Positions 42,540 through 52,123 of a stretch of 64,000 nt of DNA are shown here, in pieces. Within the stretch, counting starts at the first letter, position 1. Every line of letters starts with the position of its first letter. The stretch comes from Comamonas endophytica. GTDB taxonomy: Bacteria; Pseudomonadota; Gammaproteobacteria; Burkholderiales; Burkholderiaceae_C. A model generated the notes under the pieces. That model worked only from the letters and a program-made list of their open reading frames with translations. It ran no database searches and was not told the DNA's origin. A program made the translations under genes and the position numbers. Where the stretch lies: assembly GCF_023634805.2 (NCBI RefSeq), contig NZ_CP106881.1, forward strand, positions 3,439,501-3,503,500. Reading direction: 5' to 3'.

Positions 42540-43637
42540 TCACTCCGCCGGATCGGGTGCCTTGGGCGACCTGCCGGCGTTGAACCGCTGCCTGAAACCC
42601 GCGCCCGCGGGATAGGCCGGGCGGCGCACGCGCATGATCGAGCCGATCGGCCGATGGGCTTCAAGGCCGCGCCAGGGGTTGAAGGACAATTCGTTGTCCT
42701 CGGCGGGCGAGCGCGCGTTGTCCCAGGAGGCCTGCGCCGGCACGGTAAGAATCGCTACGGGCACATGCGGCGAGAGCCCCTCGGACCATTCGACCGAGGC
42801 ATCCTCGATGGGCATTTGCTGCAGGTCCACGCACAGCTGCGCGCGCAGCTCCCAAGTGCCGCCCTGCGCGGCAAAGTAGCTGCTGACGGCATCACGCAGC
42901 GCGTGGGTGCTCTGCGACAGGTCCACGGGCGCACCCTTCAGCGCGGTGAGCTGCGGCGCCGCGGGCGCCAGCGACAGCTTGGCCATGTAGGGTCCCATCA
43001 GCAGCGGCACCTGCGTGAAATAGGTCTCGCCCAGCGGGTTCGTCGCCGGGTGGCCGCCCATGGCCTTGAGCGTGGCGCTCTCGCCGCCGGCTTTCTCCAC
43101 CACGGTCTCGATGGCGCGCAGCGCGGCCGACAGCAGCTTCTTGGCGTTGGGCGCCTTGTCGGTGGTGGCCGCCAGCAGCTTCAGGCTCTTGAGGAATTTC
43201 CTGGCCGTCGGCGCGTTGAAGACCGGGCCGTTGACCATCAGGAAATCCTGCTCCTGCAGCCCATCGGCCGGGTCCAGGCGCGCGCCTTCGGTCTTCAGGA
43301 TCTTGAGAGCCACACCGCGCGGCGTCGAGACCTTGTCGTCGAGCAGATCGCCGGGCGTGCTGGACATGCGCAGCGTCACGGGATGCGTGCCGGGCCTGGC
43401 GAACAGGCCCTGCGCGAAGGTGTCGGGCAGGGGCAGTATCTCCAGCGTGCCGTGCAGGATGCCGTGCGTCTTGGCGTGCACGCTGCGAAAGGCGTGCCCT
43501 TCGTCCCTGGCCACGGTCTCCCTGATGCGCTGCATGGCCTCCATCAGTTCCCGGGTGGTCTGCGCCTCGTCGTCTTCGAGGGATTCATACTCCGGACGGT
43601 AGGCCAGGGGCTGGCGGGGTGCGGTGGTTTCGTTCAT
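42540..43637 (-). CDS. catalase-fold haem protein (y4iL/SrpA-like)
   Basis: A 365-aa protein with the catalase core but shorter than canonical catalases (about 480-500 aa). The distal His is likely His54 in RSVHAKTHG, followed by TLRMSSTPGDLLDDKVSTPRG-type sequence and NGPVFNAPTA. Relatives belong to the y4iL-like/allene-oxide-synthase-related branch, whose peroxidase or catalase activity varies. The C-terminal NPWRGLEAHRPIGSIMRVRR is conserved. It lies 24 nt after a YdeP-like oxidoreductase gene and is probably its operon partner. The reaction is uncertain. Confidence 0.82.
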   Translation of the reverse strand: MNETTAPRQPLAYRPEYESLEDDEAQTTRELMEAMQRIRETVARDEGHAFRSVHAKTHGILHGTLEILPLPDTFAQGLFARPGTHPVTLRMSSTPGDLLDDKVSTPRGVALKILKTEGARLDPADGLQEQDFLMVNGPVFNAPTARKFLKSLKLLAATTDKAPNAKKLLSAALRAIETVVEKAGGESATLKAMGGHPATNPLGETYFTQVPLLMGPYMAKLSLAPAAPQLTALKGAPVDLSQSTHALRDAVSSYFAAQGGTWELRAQLCVDLQQMPIEDASVEWSEGLSPHVPVAILTVPAQASWDNARSPAEDNELSFNPWRGLEAHRPIGSIMRVRRPAYPAGAGFRQRFNAGRSPKAPDPAE

Positions 43638-43661
43638 GGCGGCTTTCGTAGGGCGGGGGGA

Positions 43662-45956
43662 TCAGGCCACGGCGCTTTTGACGCGCACGGGAATGTTCTT
43701 GGCCGCGGGCACGTGGCTCCCGTGCGCATGGTGCTGCAGCGGCAGCAAGGGGTTGCACTCGGGAAAATAGCCGCCGACGCTGCCGCGCGGCAGGTCGTAG
43801 GGCACCACGCGCAGGCCTGCCAGCTCGCGCCGGTGGCCGTCGTGTGCGACCGTCGTCACGTGCGCCATGTCGCCTTCGGCCAGGCCGCGCGCGCGCATGT
43901 CGTGGGGATGCATGAAGAGCACCCGGCGCGTGCCCCAGACGTTGCGGAAGCGGTCGTCGAGGCTGTAGATGCTGGTGTTGAACTGGTCGTCGCTGCGCAG
44001 CGTCATCAGCCGCAGCACGCTGGGATCGCTCTCGTGCTCGGTGGGTGGCGGCACGATGAATTGCGCCTTGCCGCTGTCGGTTTCCCACCTGCGTTCGCGC
44101 GCCGCGTTGGGTTTGGGCAGGCCGCCGGGGTCGCGAAAGCGCTGGTTGAAGCCCTGGAACACATCGGGCCAGGTGGCTTCGATGGCGTCGCGCACCTTGG
44201 CGTAGTCGGCTACCCAGTCGTTCCATGGCACCCGTGGGTTGGGTGGCAGGCAGGCCTGGGCGATGGCGGCGACGATCGCGGCCTCGGAGCGCAGGGTGGG
44301 CACGGCAGGCTCGGCCACGCCATCGGAGGCATGGAAGCACCCGGTGGAATCCTCCACCGCGACGGTCTGCGCGCCACCGGCCTGTTGGTCTATTTCGATG
44401 CGGCCAAGGCAGGGCAGCAGATAGGATTCGCGCCCTGGCACCACATGCGTGAAGTTCAGCCGCGTGGCCACATGCACCGTGAGATCCAGGCCGGCCCAGG
44501 CAGCCGCCAGGCGCTGGCTGTCCGGCGCGGCGCGCAGGAAGTTGCCGCCCAGGCCGACGAAGGCACGCACCGAGCCGTCGATCACGCCCTCGCAGGTGGC
44601 GACCGTGTCGCGGCCCCTCTCGCGCGGCGGCTCGAAGGCATAGAGCTCGGCCAGCCTGTCGAGCGGCGCCAGCTCGGGCTTCTCGGTGATGCCCACGCTG
44701 CGCTGGCCCTGGACGTTGGAGTGGCCGCGCACCGGGCAGATGCCCGCGCCGGGCCGGCCGATGTTGCCGCGCAGCAGCAGCAGATTGCTCAGCATCTGGA
44801 CGTTGGCCACGCCTTCGCGGTGCTGGGTCAGGCCCATGCCATAGATGCCCAACACCGCCGTGGCATGGGCATAGGTCTTTGCAGCGCGCTCGAGCGCGTC
44901 GCGCGGCAGGCCGCTTCCGCGCTCGATGGCGCTCCAGTCGGCGGCGCGCATGGCTTGCGCAAAGGCCCCGAAACCCTGCGTATGTTCCGCGATGAAGGCC
45001 GCGTCCAGCACGCGCGCGCCGCCCCGGGCCTGCGCGATGTCGTCAGCTTCGATCAGCCATTTGCACAGGCCGGTGAGGGCGGCGAGGTCGCCGCCGTTGC
45101 GCACCTGCAGGTACTGGGTGCTGATGGTGGTCTCGCCCGGCGTGAGCATCTGCGCGGGCGACTGCGGATTGGCGAAATGCACCAGGCCCACTTCCTTGAG
45201 CGGATTGAAGGTGACGATGGGCACGCCGCGCTGGCGTGCCTCCTGCAGCTGGTGCAGCATGCGCGGGCTGCTCACGCCGACGTTCTGGCCGAAGAAGAAG
45301 ATGGCATCCGTCTGTTCGAAGTCGTCGAGCCGCACCGTGCCCACGGGCACGCCAATGGTCTCGGGCAGCGCCACCGAGGTGCTCTCGTGGCACATGTTGG
45401 AGCTGTCGGGCAGGTTGTTGTTGCCATACAGGCGCGCCAGCAGCTGGTACATGTAACTGGCCTCCAGCGAGGCACGGCCCGAGGCGTAGAACACCGTGGC
45501 ACGCGGGTCGGCGGCGCGTTGCGCGGCCAGCGCCCGGCCGATGCCGGCAATGGCTTCGTCCCAGCTCACGGGCAGGTAGCGGTCGCTGTCCGCGTCGTAG
45601 CGCAGCGGCTCGGTGAGTCGCCCCGCACCCTCGAGCTCCAGCTCGCTCCAGCCGCGCAGCTCGGCCAGCGAGTGCCTGGCGAAGAATTCGGGTGTGGCGC
45701 GCTTGTCGGTCAGCTCCCAGGCCGTGGCCTTGGCGCCGTTCTCGCAGAACTCGGCCAGATGGGGTTTCGCCGGCTTGGCCCACGCACAGCCCACGCAGGC
45801 AAAGCCACCTGGCTTGTTCTGCTTGCGCAATGCACTGGCGGTCGCCAGCGGCGCGCCGTCGCGCATGAGGCTGATGCCCAGCGCCTTCACGGATCCCCAG
45901 CCGCCGGCGGGATGCGGGTAGGGCGGCACAGGCGACGTGGGCGTTTTGGCGTTCAT
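43662..45956 (-). CDS. FdhF/YdeP-family molybdopterin oxidoreductase
   Basis: A 764-aa Mo-bis-MGD protein of the YdeP branch of formate dehydrogenase-like enzymes. The N-terminal GGFACVGCAWAKP replaces the usual [4Fe-4S] pattern. The Mo ligand is probably Cys189 in SNMCHEST, in place of Sec/Cys of FdnG. Molybdopterin contacts include NVGVSSPRMLHQLQEAR, RPGAGICPVRGHSNVQG and SIYSLDDRFRNVWGTR; the C-terminal molydopterin-dinucleotide binding domain ends the protein. The ATG (45954-45956) has no strong ribosome binding site. E. coli YdeP contributes to acid resistance; the substrate here is unknown. Confidence 0.85.
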   Translation of the reverse strand: MNAKTPTSPVPPYPHPAGGWGSVKALGISLMRDGAPLATASALRKQNKPGGFACVGCAWAKPAKPHLAEFCENGAKATAWELTDKRATPEFFARHSLAELRGWSELELEGAGRLTEPLRYDADSDRYLPVSWDEAIAGIGRALAAQRAADPRATVFYASGRASLEASYMYQLLARLYGNNNLPDSSNMCHESTSVALPETIGVPVGTVRLDDFEQTDAIFFFGQNVGVSSPRMLHQLQEARQRGVPIVTFNPLKEVGLVHFANPQSPAQMLTPGETTISTQYLQVRNGGDLAALTGLCKWLIEADDIAQARGGARVLDAAFIAEHTQGFGAFAQAMRAADWSAIERGSGLPRDALERAAKTYAHATAVLGIYGMGLTQHREGVANVQMLSNLLLLRGNIGRPGAGICPVRGHSNVQGQRSVGITEKPELAPLDRLAELYAFEPPRERGRDTVATCEGVIDGSVRAFVGLGGNFLRAAPDSQRLAAAWAGLDLTVHVATRLNFTHVVPGRESYLLPCLGRIEIDQQAGGAQTVAVEDSTGCFHASDGVAEPAVPTLRSEAAIVAAIAQACLPPNPRVPWNDWVADYAKVRDAIEATWPDVFQGFNQRFRDPGGLPKPNAARERRWETDSGKAQFIVPPPTEHESDPSVLRLMTLRSDDQFNTSIYSLDDRFRNVWGTRRVLFMHPHDMRARGLAEGDMAHVTTVAHDGHRRELAGLRVVPYDLPRGSVGGYFPECNPLLPLQHHAHGSHVPAAKNIPVRVKSAVA

Positions 45957-46062
45957 GTTGTGTGAAAGTGAGATAAAGACAAGCAAATGTCCATGGCTTC
46001 TCACACAGGAGCCGTCGTCCTCGCCTGCCGGGTAGCGTAGGAGACCGCGCCTTTGCGCGCTT

Positions 46063-47028
46063 TCAATTCTCGCCGGGCAGCCAGTCGAGCGTATAGAAAA
46101 AGCGCTTCCACGCCGGATCGGTGCTGAGCGCCGCCTGGCGCACCTGCTGCCTGAAAAGATCGATGAACAGCGCGGCGGCATGGCTGGCCGACTCGTGCGC
46201 GCGCCGCACGATGCCCACCTCGTGGTGTGCGAAGCGCTCCTGCAGGTTCAACGCAATGAAGTCGCCATTGAAGTTCTCGGTTTCCAGCAGCGGCCAGGGC
46301 CAGAAGCTCAACATGTCCACACGCTTCATCAGCGACAGCGCCAGCCAGCCCGAATGCGCCAGCTGGATGCGCTCGTGCGGCGGTGTCAGGCCATGCTTGC
46401 CAAACAGGTCCTGCATGACGCTTTCGTTTTCCAGCTGGCCGTGGCTGAGTATCCAGTCGCTTTGCAGCAGCTGCGCCAGCGAGCGCGCGTGGGCCTGGGG
46501 ATGCTGCGCCCGCGCCACCACCGTCATCTCGTAGCGGAACAGCGCTTCGGCCTGCAGCCCCTGCATGGTGTGCGCCGGGCCGATGCGGCCGATCATCAGG
46601 TCCAGTGTGCCTTCGCGCAGCCGCGGGTAGGTGAGAGCGGCAAAGCCGTCGACGAATTCCAGTCCCACATGCGGCAGCGCCTTCCTGAAAGCCGAAACGA
46701 CCGGCGCCAGCAGCGTTTGGCCGACCCAGGGCGTGACTCCCACCGCCAGCCGGCGCTCGGCGCCGGCCTGCCGGTGGCGCTCCAGGTTTTCCTGCGCCCG
46801 GCCCACCTGCCCGACGATGCTCCTGGCCTGCTCCAGCAGTTCCTTGCCGGCCGCCGTGAACTGCACGCCGCGGCCCCGGCGCTCGAGCAGCATGACTCCG
46901 GTGCCAGCCTGCAGTTCCCCCAGCCCCTGCGTGACCGTGGCCTGCGCCAGGCCCAGCGAGCGCGCTGCGGCCCGGATGCTGCCTTCGGCGCCCAGCGCCA
47001 CCAGATAGCGCAATTGAGTGAGTGTCAT
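46063..47028 (-). CDS. LysR-type transcriptional regulator
   Basis: An N-terminal helix-turn-helix (about 1-60, MTLTQLRYLVALGAEGSIRAAARSLGLAQATVTQ) is followed by an effector-binding domain with two periplasmic-binding-protein-like lobes (about 90-300). Length is 321 aa. The gene is divergent from an M20D peptidase/Bug receptor pair, with a 102-nt shared interval, so these are the likely targets. It also reads toward the YdeP-like gene 106 nt downstream, but a regulatory link to that is less likely. Confidence 0.9.
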   Translation of the reverse strand: MTLTQLRYLVALGAEGSIRAAARSLGLAQATVTQGLGELQAGTGVMLLERRGRGVQFTAAGKELLEQARSIVGQVGRAQENLERHRQAGAERRLAVGVTPWVGQTLLAPVVSAFRKALPHVGLEFVDGFAALTYPRLREGTLDLMIGRIGPAHTMQGLQAEALFRYEMTVVARAQHPQAHARSLAQLLQSDWILSHGQLENESVMQDLFGKHGLTPPHERIQLAHSGWLALSLMKRVDMLSFWPWPLLETENFNGDFIALNLQERFAHHEVGIVRRAHESASHAAALFIDLFRQQVRQAALSTDPAWKRFFYTLDWLPGEN

Positions 47029-47130
47029 GAGGCGACCTTATCACCGCGGTAGACAACTGAATGGTGGTTCCTGTCATTGAACGGCTTTGCCTATCTATAG
47101 CAAACAAGCATCGATGCATACACTTAAAAC

Positions 47131-48345
47131 ATGCATCCCCTACCTGAATTCGCACTGGCAGACAAAGTCCTGCCGGCCATCCAAGACACCGCCGCCGAGA
47201 TGGTGCGCTTGCGCCATGACATCCATGCCCACCCGGAGCTGGCTTTCGAGGAGTTCCGCACCGCCGATCTGGTCGCTGAGAATCTGGCCCGCTGGGGCTT
47301 CAGCGTGCACCGCGGGCTTGGCGGCACCGGTGTCGTCGGGACGCTGAAGCGCGGCACGAGCCCGCGTGCCATTGGCATCCGCGCCGATATGGATGCGCTG
47401 CCGGTCCACGAGGAAACGGGCCTGCCCTATGCCAGCCGTAATGCGGGCAAGATGCATGCATGCGGCCATGACGGCCATACCGCCATTCTGCTGTCCGCTG
47501 CGCGCGTGATCGCCCAGTCGACGGATTTCGACGGCACCGTGCATTTGATCTTCCAGCCCGCAGAGGAAGGGCTTGGCGGCGGCCGGCATATGGTCGAGGA
47601 CGGCCTGTTCGAGAAATTCCCCTGCGACATGGTCTTCGCGCTGCACAACATGCCGGGTTTCCCGGTGGGCAGGTTCGGCTTTCTCGGCGGCTCGTTCATG
47701 GCGTCTTCCGACTCCGTGACGGTGACCGTGCAGGGCCAGGGCGGGCATGGCTCTGCGCCGCACCAGGCGGCCGACCCGGTCGTGGCCGCGGCCTATATCG
47801 TGGTGGCGCTGCAGACCATCGTTTCCAGGAACACCGACCCACGCGAGATGGCGGTGGTGAGCGTGGGCGCGATCCACGGCGGCAATGCCCCGAACGTGAT
47901 CCCCGATAGCGTGCAGATGCGCCTGACGGTGCGCGCCTACCGCCCCGAGGTGCGCCAGCGGCTGCGCGAGCGCATCACCGAGGTGGTCCAGGCGCAGGCC
48001 GTGACGCTCGGGGTGCGTGCGGAAGTCGACTACCACTGGCGCTATCCGGCGCTGATCAACGACCACGCCGCCACGGAGCTTGCGCGCAGCGTGGCCGCCG
48101 ACTGGCTGGGCGAGGAGGCCTTGATCCCGGACATGCAGCCGCTCACCGGCAGCGAGGATTTCTCCTTCATGCTGGAGCAGGTGCCCGGCTGCTACCTGAT
48201 CGTCGGCAACGGCGAGGGCGGCCATCACAGCACCGGCGGCTGCATGGTGCACAACCCCGGCTACGACTTCAACGACGCGATCCTGCCCATTGCCTCGAGC
48301 TACTGGGTGCAGCTGGTGCGGAGCTTCCTCGCGCCTGCCGCCTGA
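47131..48345 (+). CDS. M20D-family amidohydrolase (hippurate hydrolase/IAA-amino-acid hydrolase-like)
   Basis: Zinc-dependent amidohydrolase cleaving N-acyl amino acids. The N-terminal LRHDIHAHPELAFEE is typical, and metal ligands include Cys111 and His113 in ACGHDGH and Glu in IFQPAEEGLGGG; HNMPGFPVG and NVIPDSVQMRLTVR follow. It is 404 aa with no signal peptide. The ATG at 47131 has no clear ribosome binding site. It is divergent from a LysR regulator and is followed 23 nt later by a Bug receptor gene, suggesting uptake and hydrolysis of a conjugated acid. Confidence 0.9.
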   Translation: MHPLPEFALADKVLPAIQDTAAEMVRLRHDIHAHPELAFEEFRTADLVAENLARWGFSVHRGLGGTGVVGTLKRGTSPRAIGIRADMDALPVHEETGLPYASRNAGKMHACGHDGHTAILLSAARVIAQSTDFDGTVHLIFQPAEEGLGGGRHMVEDGLFEKFPCDMVFALHNMPGFPVGRFGFLGGSFMASSDSVTVTVQGQGGHGSAPHQAADPVVAAAYIVVALQTIVSRNTDPREMAVVSVGAIHGGNAPNVIPDSVQMRLTVRAYRPEVRQRLRERITEVVQAQAVTLGVRAEVDYHWRYPALINDHAATELARSVAADWLGEEALIPDMQPLTGSEDFSFMLEQVPGCYLIVGNGEGGHHSTGGCMVHNPGYDFNDAILPIASSYWVQLVRSFLAPAA

Positions 48346-48368
48346 TCCCTTTCTTCCTTGGTGACCCC

Positions 48369-49340
48369 ATGAACCTCACACGACGCACCCTGCTTGGCGC
48401 CCTGGCTGCCAGTCCCCTGGCCCTGCATGCCCAGACCGCGTGGCCCGCGGGCCGGCCCATCAACATGGTGGTGGGCTATGCGCCCGGCGGCTCCGTGGAT
48501 CTCGCCTGCCGCGCGACGGCCGATTACCTCGCAGCCAAGCTGCCGGGCGCGATCGTCACCGTGGAAAACGTCTCCGGAGCGGCCGGCGTCATTGCCGCGC
48601 AGCGCGTGTCGCAGGCGCCGGCCGACGGCTACACGCTGATGGTCGGCTCGAGCAACGAGTTCTGCGCCACGGCGCATGTCAACCCGGCGCAGAAATACGA
48701 TCCCGTCAAAGGCTTCACCCATATCGGCATGGTGTGCGATTCGCCGGTGCTGTTCGTCGCCAGCCCCAAGCTGGGCGTGAGGAACATGGACGAGTTCCTG
48801 GCGCTGGTGAGGAAGCACCCGGGCAAATACAGCTACGGCAGCTCGGGCGTGGGCTCCACGCTGCATTTCGCCGGCGAGCTGCTGAAAAAGCGCGGCAACC
48901 TTTTCATGAGCCATATCCCCTACCGCGGCACCGCGCCGCTGCTGACCGATCTGGTGGGTGGAAATCTGGACTTCGCGATGATCACGACCACGGCCGCCAA
49001 TTCCTTTGTCGCCAATGGCCGCCTGGTGGCATTGGGTGTCACATCGGCGAAGCGCAGCCCGGCGGCGCCCAATGTGCCGGCCATTGCCGAGCATCCCGCG
49101 CTTTCCGGCTACGAATTGACCGGATGGCTCTCGCTGGCCGCGCCGCGCGGCCTGACGGAGGAGATTGCCGAGCGGCTGCGCATTGCCCTGCGCGCCCGGC
49201 TGCAGGATCCGGCCTACCGCCGCCGGCTCGAGGACGGCGGCCTGGTGCCTGCGACGGGCAACGAGGATATCTCCGCCGTCATCCAGCAGGATGGAAAGAA
49301 GTATGCGGAGCTGGTGAAATTCGCCAATATCAAGGATTGA
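48369..49340 (+). CDS. Bug (TctC-like) periplasmic solute-binding protein
   Basis: Periplasmic receptor of the Bordetella uptake gene family, abundant in Burkholderiales. Residues 1-20 (MNLTRRTLLGALAASPLALHA) form a signal with twin Arg. Typical Bug motifs follow: INMVVGYAPGGSVDLACRATADYL, NVSGAAGVIAAQRVSQAPADGYTL and GAVGSTLHFAGELL-type sequence. It is 323 aa. tctA/tctB membrane components are not adjacent, which is common for Bug proteins. It is cotranscribed with the M20D peptidase, which suggests the ligand is that enzyme's substrate or product. Confidence 0.92.
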   Translation: MNLTRRTLLGALAASPLALHAQTAWPAGRPINMVVGYAPGGSVDLACRATADYLAAKLPGAIVTVENVSGAAGVIAAQRVSQAPADGYTLMVGSSNEFCATAHVNPAQKYDPVKGFTHIGMVCDSPVLFVASPKLGVRNMDEFLALVRKHPGKYSYGSSGVGSTLHFAGELLKKRGNLFMSHIPYRGTAPLLTDLVGGNLDFAMITTTAANSFVANGRLVALGVTSAKRSPAAPNVPAIAEHPALSGYELTGWLSLAAPRGLTEEIAERLRIALRARLQDPAYRRRLEDGGLVPATGNEDISAVIQQDGKKYAELVKFANIKD

Positions 49341-49859
49341 TGGGGAGAGGCGACAGCCTGGGCAGGGCCTGCGCCTGACGCCGCTTCAGTGGGCCGGCGA
49401 CTCCACGTGCACGCCGATGCCCACCAGGCGATCACTTTCTCTGAATTCCGAAACTGCGGAGTGACAAGCTGCTGCAAGTGGCGACATACGCCTAGGACCA
49501 CTGTGGCATAGGGGTGCTGCGCACATGCCATTCATGCATATGCATCGGCGCACCGGCCGTCTGGCTGACAGCCACCGAACCGGGAGCGAAGTCGCGCAGT
49601 GCGACCTGGGACTGGGTTTGCCATGCCCCCAGGCCCGTGGCAATGTGCGTGTCCAGGCCTTGCAAGGAAATGGCGCAGGGTGGAAGTGGCGATGCGTGTT
49701 GGAAGTCCATGACCGGCTATGCAGGGAATGTGATCCTGCAAGTGTCCGCTTTTCATCCTGTTGCCGACGTCATCCGGTACTCCCGGCCGCTGTAGGAGCC
49801 TGCGCCATTGCAGTCCGGCTGATCTGGCGCGACAGGCGGCGCGCCAGTCGCACTGTGCT
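49341..49859. other. 519-nt interval without a recognised gene
   Basis: It lies between the converging ends of the Bug receptor gene (plus) and the DUF1513 gene (minus). Small open frames exist on both strands (for example 49492-49710 minus, 72 codons), but none has a ribosome binding site or recognisable motif. No strong terminator was seen. Confidence 0.5.
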
Positions 49860-51020
49860 TCAGCCGTGCTGCGCGCGCAGCCAGTGGTTGTCCAACTGGA
49901 TCGTACCCAGTTCGGCGGGTGCCAGGCTTGCAAGCTGCCCTGCAGCGTCGAGCCCTTCGGCCTGATCGCCACCACCGACCCACAGCTGCGGGCCCGTGGG
50001 CGACGCCGCCAGCGCGTAGGCGCCCGGCAGCGCATGCAGCCCTTGCCAGGCAATCTGCGCCCCCGGCGCACCGGGGCCGAACAGCGCCACGCCATCGACG
50101 CGCGGGCAGCTGACGGCAAAGCCGCGGCCGGTGAAGGCGATATCGCCGCCATAGCCATTGAGCGCTTGCGGCGCCGGCACCGCGCGCAGCGCCTCGCCGT
50201 CGAACACCGCCAGCACCGGCGCCTGGCGCTTGGCTTCGGCATCATCGTGCTCGGCCTGCAGCGCCACGCCGAGCCAGCGCCGCGCCGCGCCCGGGCGCAG
50301 CGCCTTGCCCCAGGCCAGATGGCGCAGGCTCAGGCGCGGATCGTCCAGCTTCCACAGGCCCAGCGTTTCGCCCTGCGATTGCGGCGCGAGGCGTACCACA
50401 GAGGAGTCCATGTGGTCCAGACGCAGCTTGCGCCGGCCGGTCTCGGGCTGGGTCGGAATGCCGCCATTGGCCACGATCAGGCTGCCGTCGCCGTCGAGCA
50501 GCAGCTGGTGCGGGTCCATGCCGCCGGTGCGCCATTCGGCCACCTTCTCCAGGCTGCGTGCGTCGCGCACGCCGATCAGGCCCTGGCTGTCGGCGAGATC
50601 GGTTTCGGTGGTGTAGATGTGGCGCCCGTCGGCACTGGCCAGCACATGGCCGTTGAAGACGCGGTCGGCTTCGATCCACAGCCACTGCGGCTCCTGGCCG
50701 GGATGCCAGCGCACCAGCCAGTCGCCGGGCCGGCGCGCCACGGAGACGATCGCGCCCGATGGCTCCTGCAGCAGGGCATGGGCGCGCGTGGGCACTTCCA
50801 GGGTGTGCAGCGGGCGCAGTTGCGGCTTGCTGGCGGTAGCGCTTGACCAGGCCAGCTGGCCGATATGCTGCTGGCCGCTGGCTTGCCAGGCGGCAATGAA
50901 GCGGGGCAATGTTGAATTGTCGGCGCGGATCTGCGCGCTCGCGGCCAGCGGGAACGCTGGCAGCATCGACCAGCCCAGTGCCTGCAGCAGCCACTGCCTG
51001 CGGTGCATCGATTCACCCAT
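49860..51020 (-). CDS. DUF1513 domain protein (periplasmic beta-propeller-like)
   Basis: A 386-aa protein of the DUF1513 family. The ATG at 51018-51020 has GGAG about 8 nt upstream. An N-terminal twin-arginine signal (HRRQWLLQALG...ASA) suggests Tat export. Family motifs include PTRAHALLQEP, GDWLVRWHPG, FNGHVLASADGRHIYTTE and GGMDPHQLLLDGDGSLIVANGG, consistent with a WD/YVTN-like propeller. It starts 3 nt after the second imelysin gene. In Pseudomonas aeruginosa the same four-gene set (PA4370-PA4373 region) is iron-starvation induced; a role in iron handling is inferred. Confidence 0.85.
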   Translation of the reverse strand: MGESMHRRQWLLQALGWSMLPAFPLAASAQIRADNSTLPRFIAAWQASGQQHIGQLAWSSATASKPQLRPLHTLEVPTRAHALLQEPSGAIVSVARRPGDWLVRWHPGQEPQWLWIEADRVFNGHVLASADGRHIYTTETDLADSQGLIGVRDARSLEKVAEWRTGGMDPHQLLLDGDGSLIVANGGIPTQPETGRRKLRLDHMDSSVVRLAPQSQGETLGLWKLDDPRLSLRHLAWGKALRPGAARRWLGVALQAEHDDAEAKRQAPVLAVFDGEALRAVPAPQALNGYGGDIAFTGRGFAVSCPRVDGVALFGPGAPGAQIAWQGLHALPGAYALAASPTGPQLWVGGGDQAEGLDAAGQLASLAPAELGTIQLDNHWLRAQHG

Positions 51021-51023
51021 GGC

Positions 51024-52112
51024 TCAATCTCCGTCGGCGTCGGAAAAGCCGATATTGACTTCAAGCGCCGGCGCCACCTGGTCCTGCATCTGCTGCTTGA
51101 CCTGATTCAGCGCACGCACCGCCTTCAGCACCGCCTCGCTGTCGGTCGAGGCCAGCTGCGCCATCGCCTGGTCCGCGGCCTGCACTGCATCGACCCACTG
51201 CTGGGCCAGATCGTTGAGCCCGCGGCCGCGCAGATAGAGTTCGATGGGCACGATATCCTTGCCCGGCACGGGCACGGCACCCGCGCGGTGCACCGCCAGC
51301 GCCTGCAGCGCCGCCCATTGCGCGCGCCATGATTGCAGGCTGGTCTGGCTGGCGCTGCGCGCGAAGTCGGGGGCTGCGGACTTGCCCTGGCTGCGCACCG
51401 GCTTTTCCATCTGTGCCCAGCGCAGGCGCTCGAGTCCGCCGATCCACTGGTTGATGAACTCGGCCATCAGCGTCGGCGCGGCTGTGGAGTCCTCCTCGTC
51501 CCAGGGCGTTTGCGCCAGCCGGGTAAAGGCCTGCTGCAGCGCCTGCGCTTCCGACTGGACTTCGCGCGCTGCCATCAGCGCGTAGCTGCAGGCGGGCGTG
51601 TTGGGCGCCGCCGGTTCGGTCCACAGCAGCCATTCCAGCGCCGGGAAACCCTTGGCCGGCGCACCCACGCGCTCCATGCCGCGCAGGTCCGTGGGGGCGG
51701 TGGCGATGGCCTTGCGCACGGCCGCCGGACGCAGCGGCTGGAAGTCCAGCAGACGCATCGAGCGGCGTTCGACCAGCGGCCCCAGGGCGACCGCCGACAG
51801 CCGCTCCCAGTCGGTGGCGGCGGCGCGCCAGCGCTGCTGCACGGCGCCGATCGAACCCTGGCCCGCGCAGTACTGCTGCCAGCCTTCGACCAGTGCCTGG
51901 GCGCTGCCGGCAAACGCGGCGGCGTTGGCGTTGTACCACTGGCTGGTGAGCCCGGCGCTCAGGTGCACGGGAGTGTAGAAGGGCAGCGCCACCTCGGCAT
52001 AGGCCGCAGGGATGCCCTGCGCCGCGGCGGGCGCAAGCGTGGCGGCCGCGAGGGCCAGCGAGGTGCAGGCCCAGGCCAGCGGGCGGAGGGCGGTATGCAG
52101 CTTGTGGTTCAT
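51024..52112 (-). CDS. imelysin family protein (second copy)
   Basis: A 362-aa secreted protein of the imelysin/peptidase M75 family, related to EfeO iron-binding domains. Start is the ATG at 52110-52112 with signal peptide about 1-31 (LAPAAAQ). Two helical repeats are predicted; the region matching the GxHxxE metal motif reads GFPALEWLLW here, so the His is absent and only Glu remains. SYALMAAREVQSEAQALQQAF and ELYLRGRGLNDLAQQW are otherwise family-like. It is 11 nt after the di-haem cytochrome gene. Peptidase activity is not expected. Confidence 0.85.
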   Translation of the reverse strand: MNHKLHTALRPLAWACTSLALAAATLAPAAAQGIPAAYAEVALPFYTPVHLSAGLTSQWYNANAAAFAGSAQALVEGWQQYCAGQGSIGAVQQRWRAAATDWERLSAVALGPLVERRSMRLLDFQPLRPAAVRKAIATAPTDLRGMERVGAPAKGFPALEWLLWTEPAAPNTPACSYALMAAREVQSEAQALQQAFTRLAQTPWDEEDSTAAPTLMAEFINQWIGGLERLRWAQMEKPVRSQGKSAAPDFARSASQTSLQSWRAQWAALQALAVHRAGAVPVPGKDIVPIELYLRGRGLNDLAQQWVDAVQAADQAMAQLASTDSEAVLKAVRALNQVKQQMQDQVAPALEVNIGFSDADGD

Positions 52113-52123
52113 GGGATTGCGGT

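Noticed and set aside
42528..45965. 1145-codon plus-strand ORF opposite the catalase-fold and YdeP-like genes
   Set aside because: It spans two real minus-strand genes and their gap, with shadow-like composition.
49492..49710. 72-codon minus-strand ORF between the Bug receptor and DUF1513 genes
   Set aside because: No ribosome binding site, motif or conservation evidence; kept only as part of the described interval.
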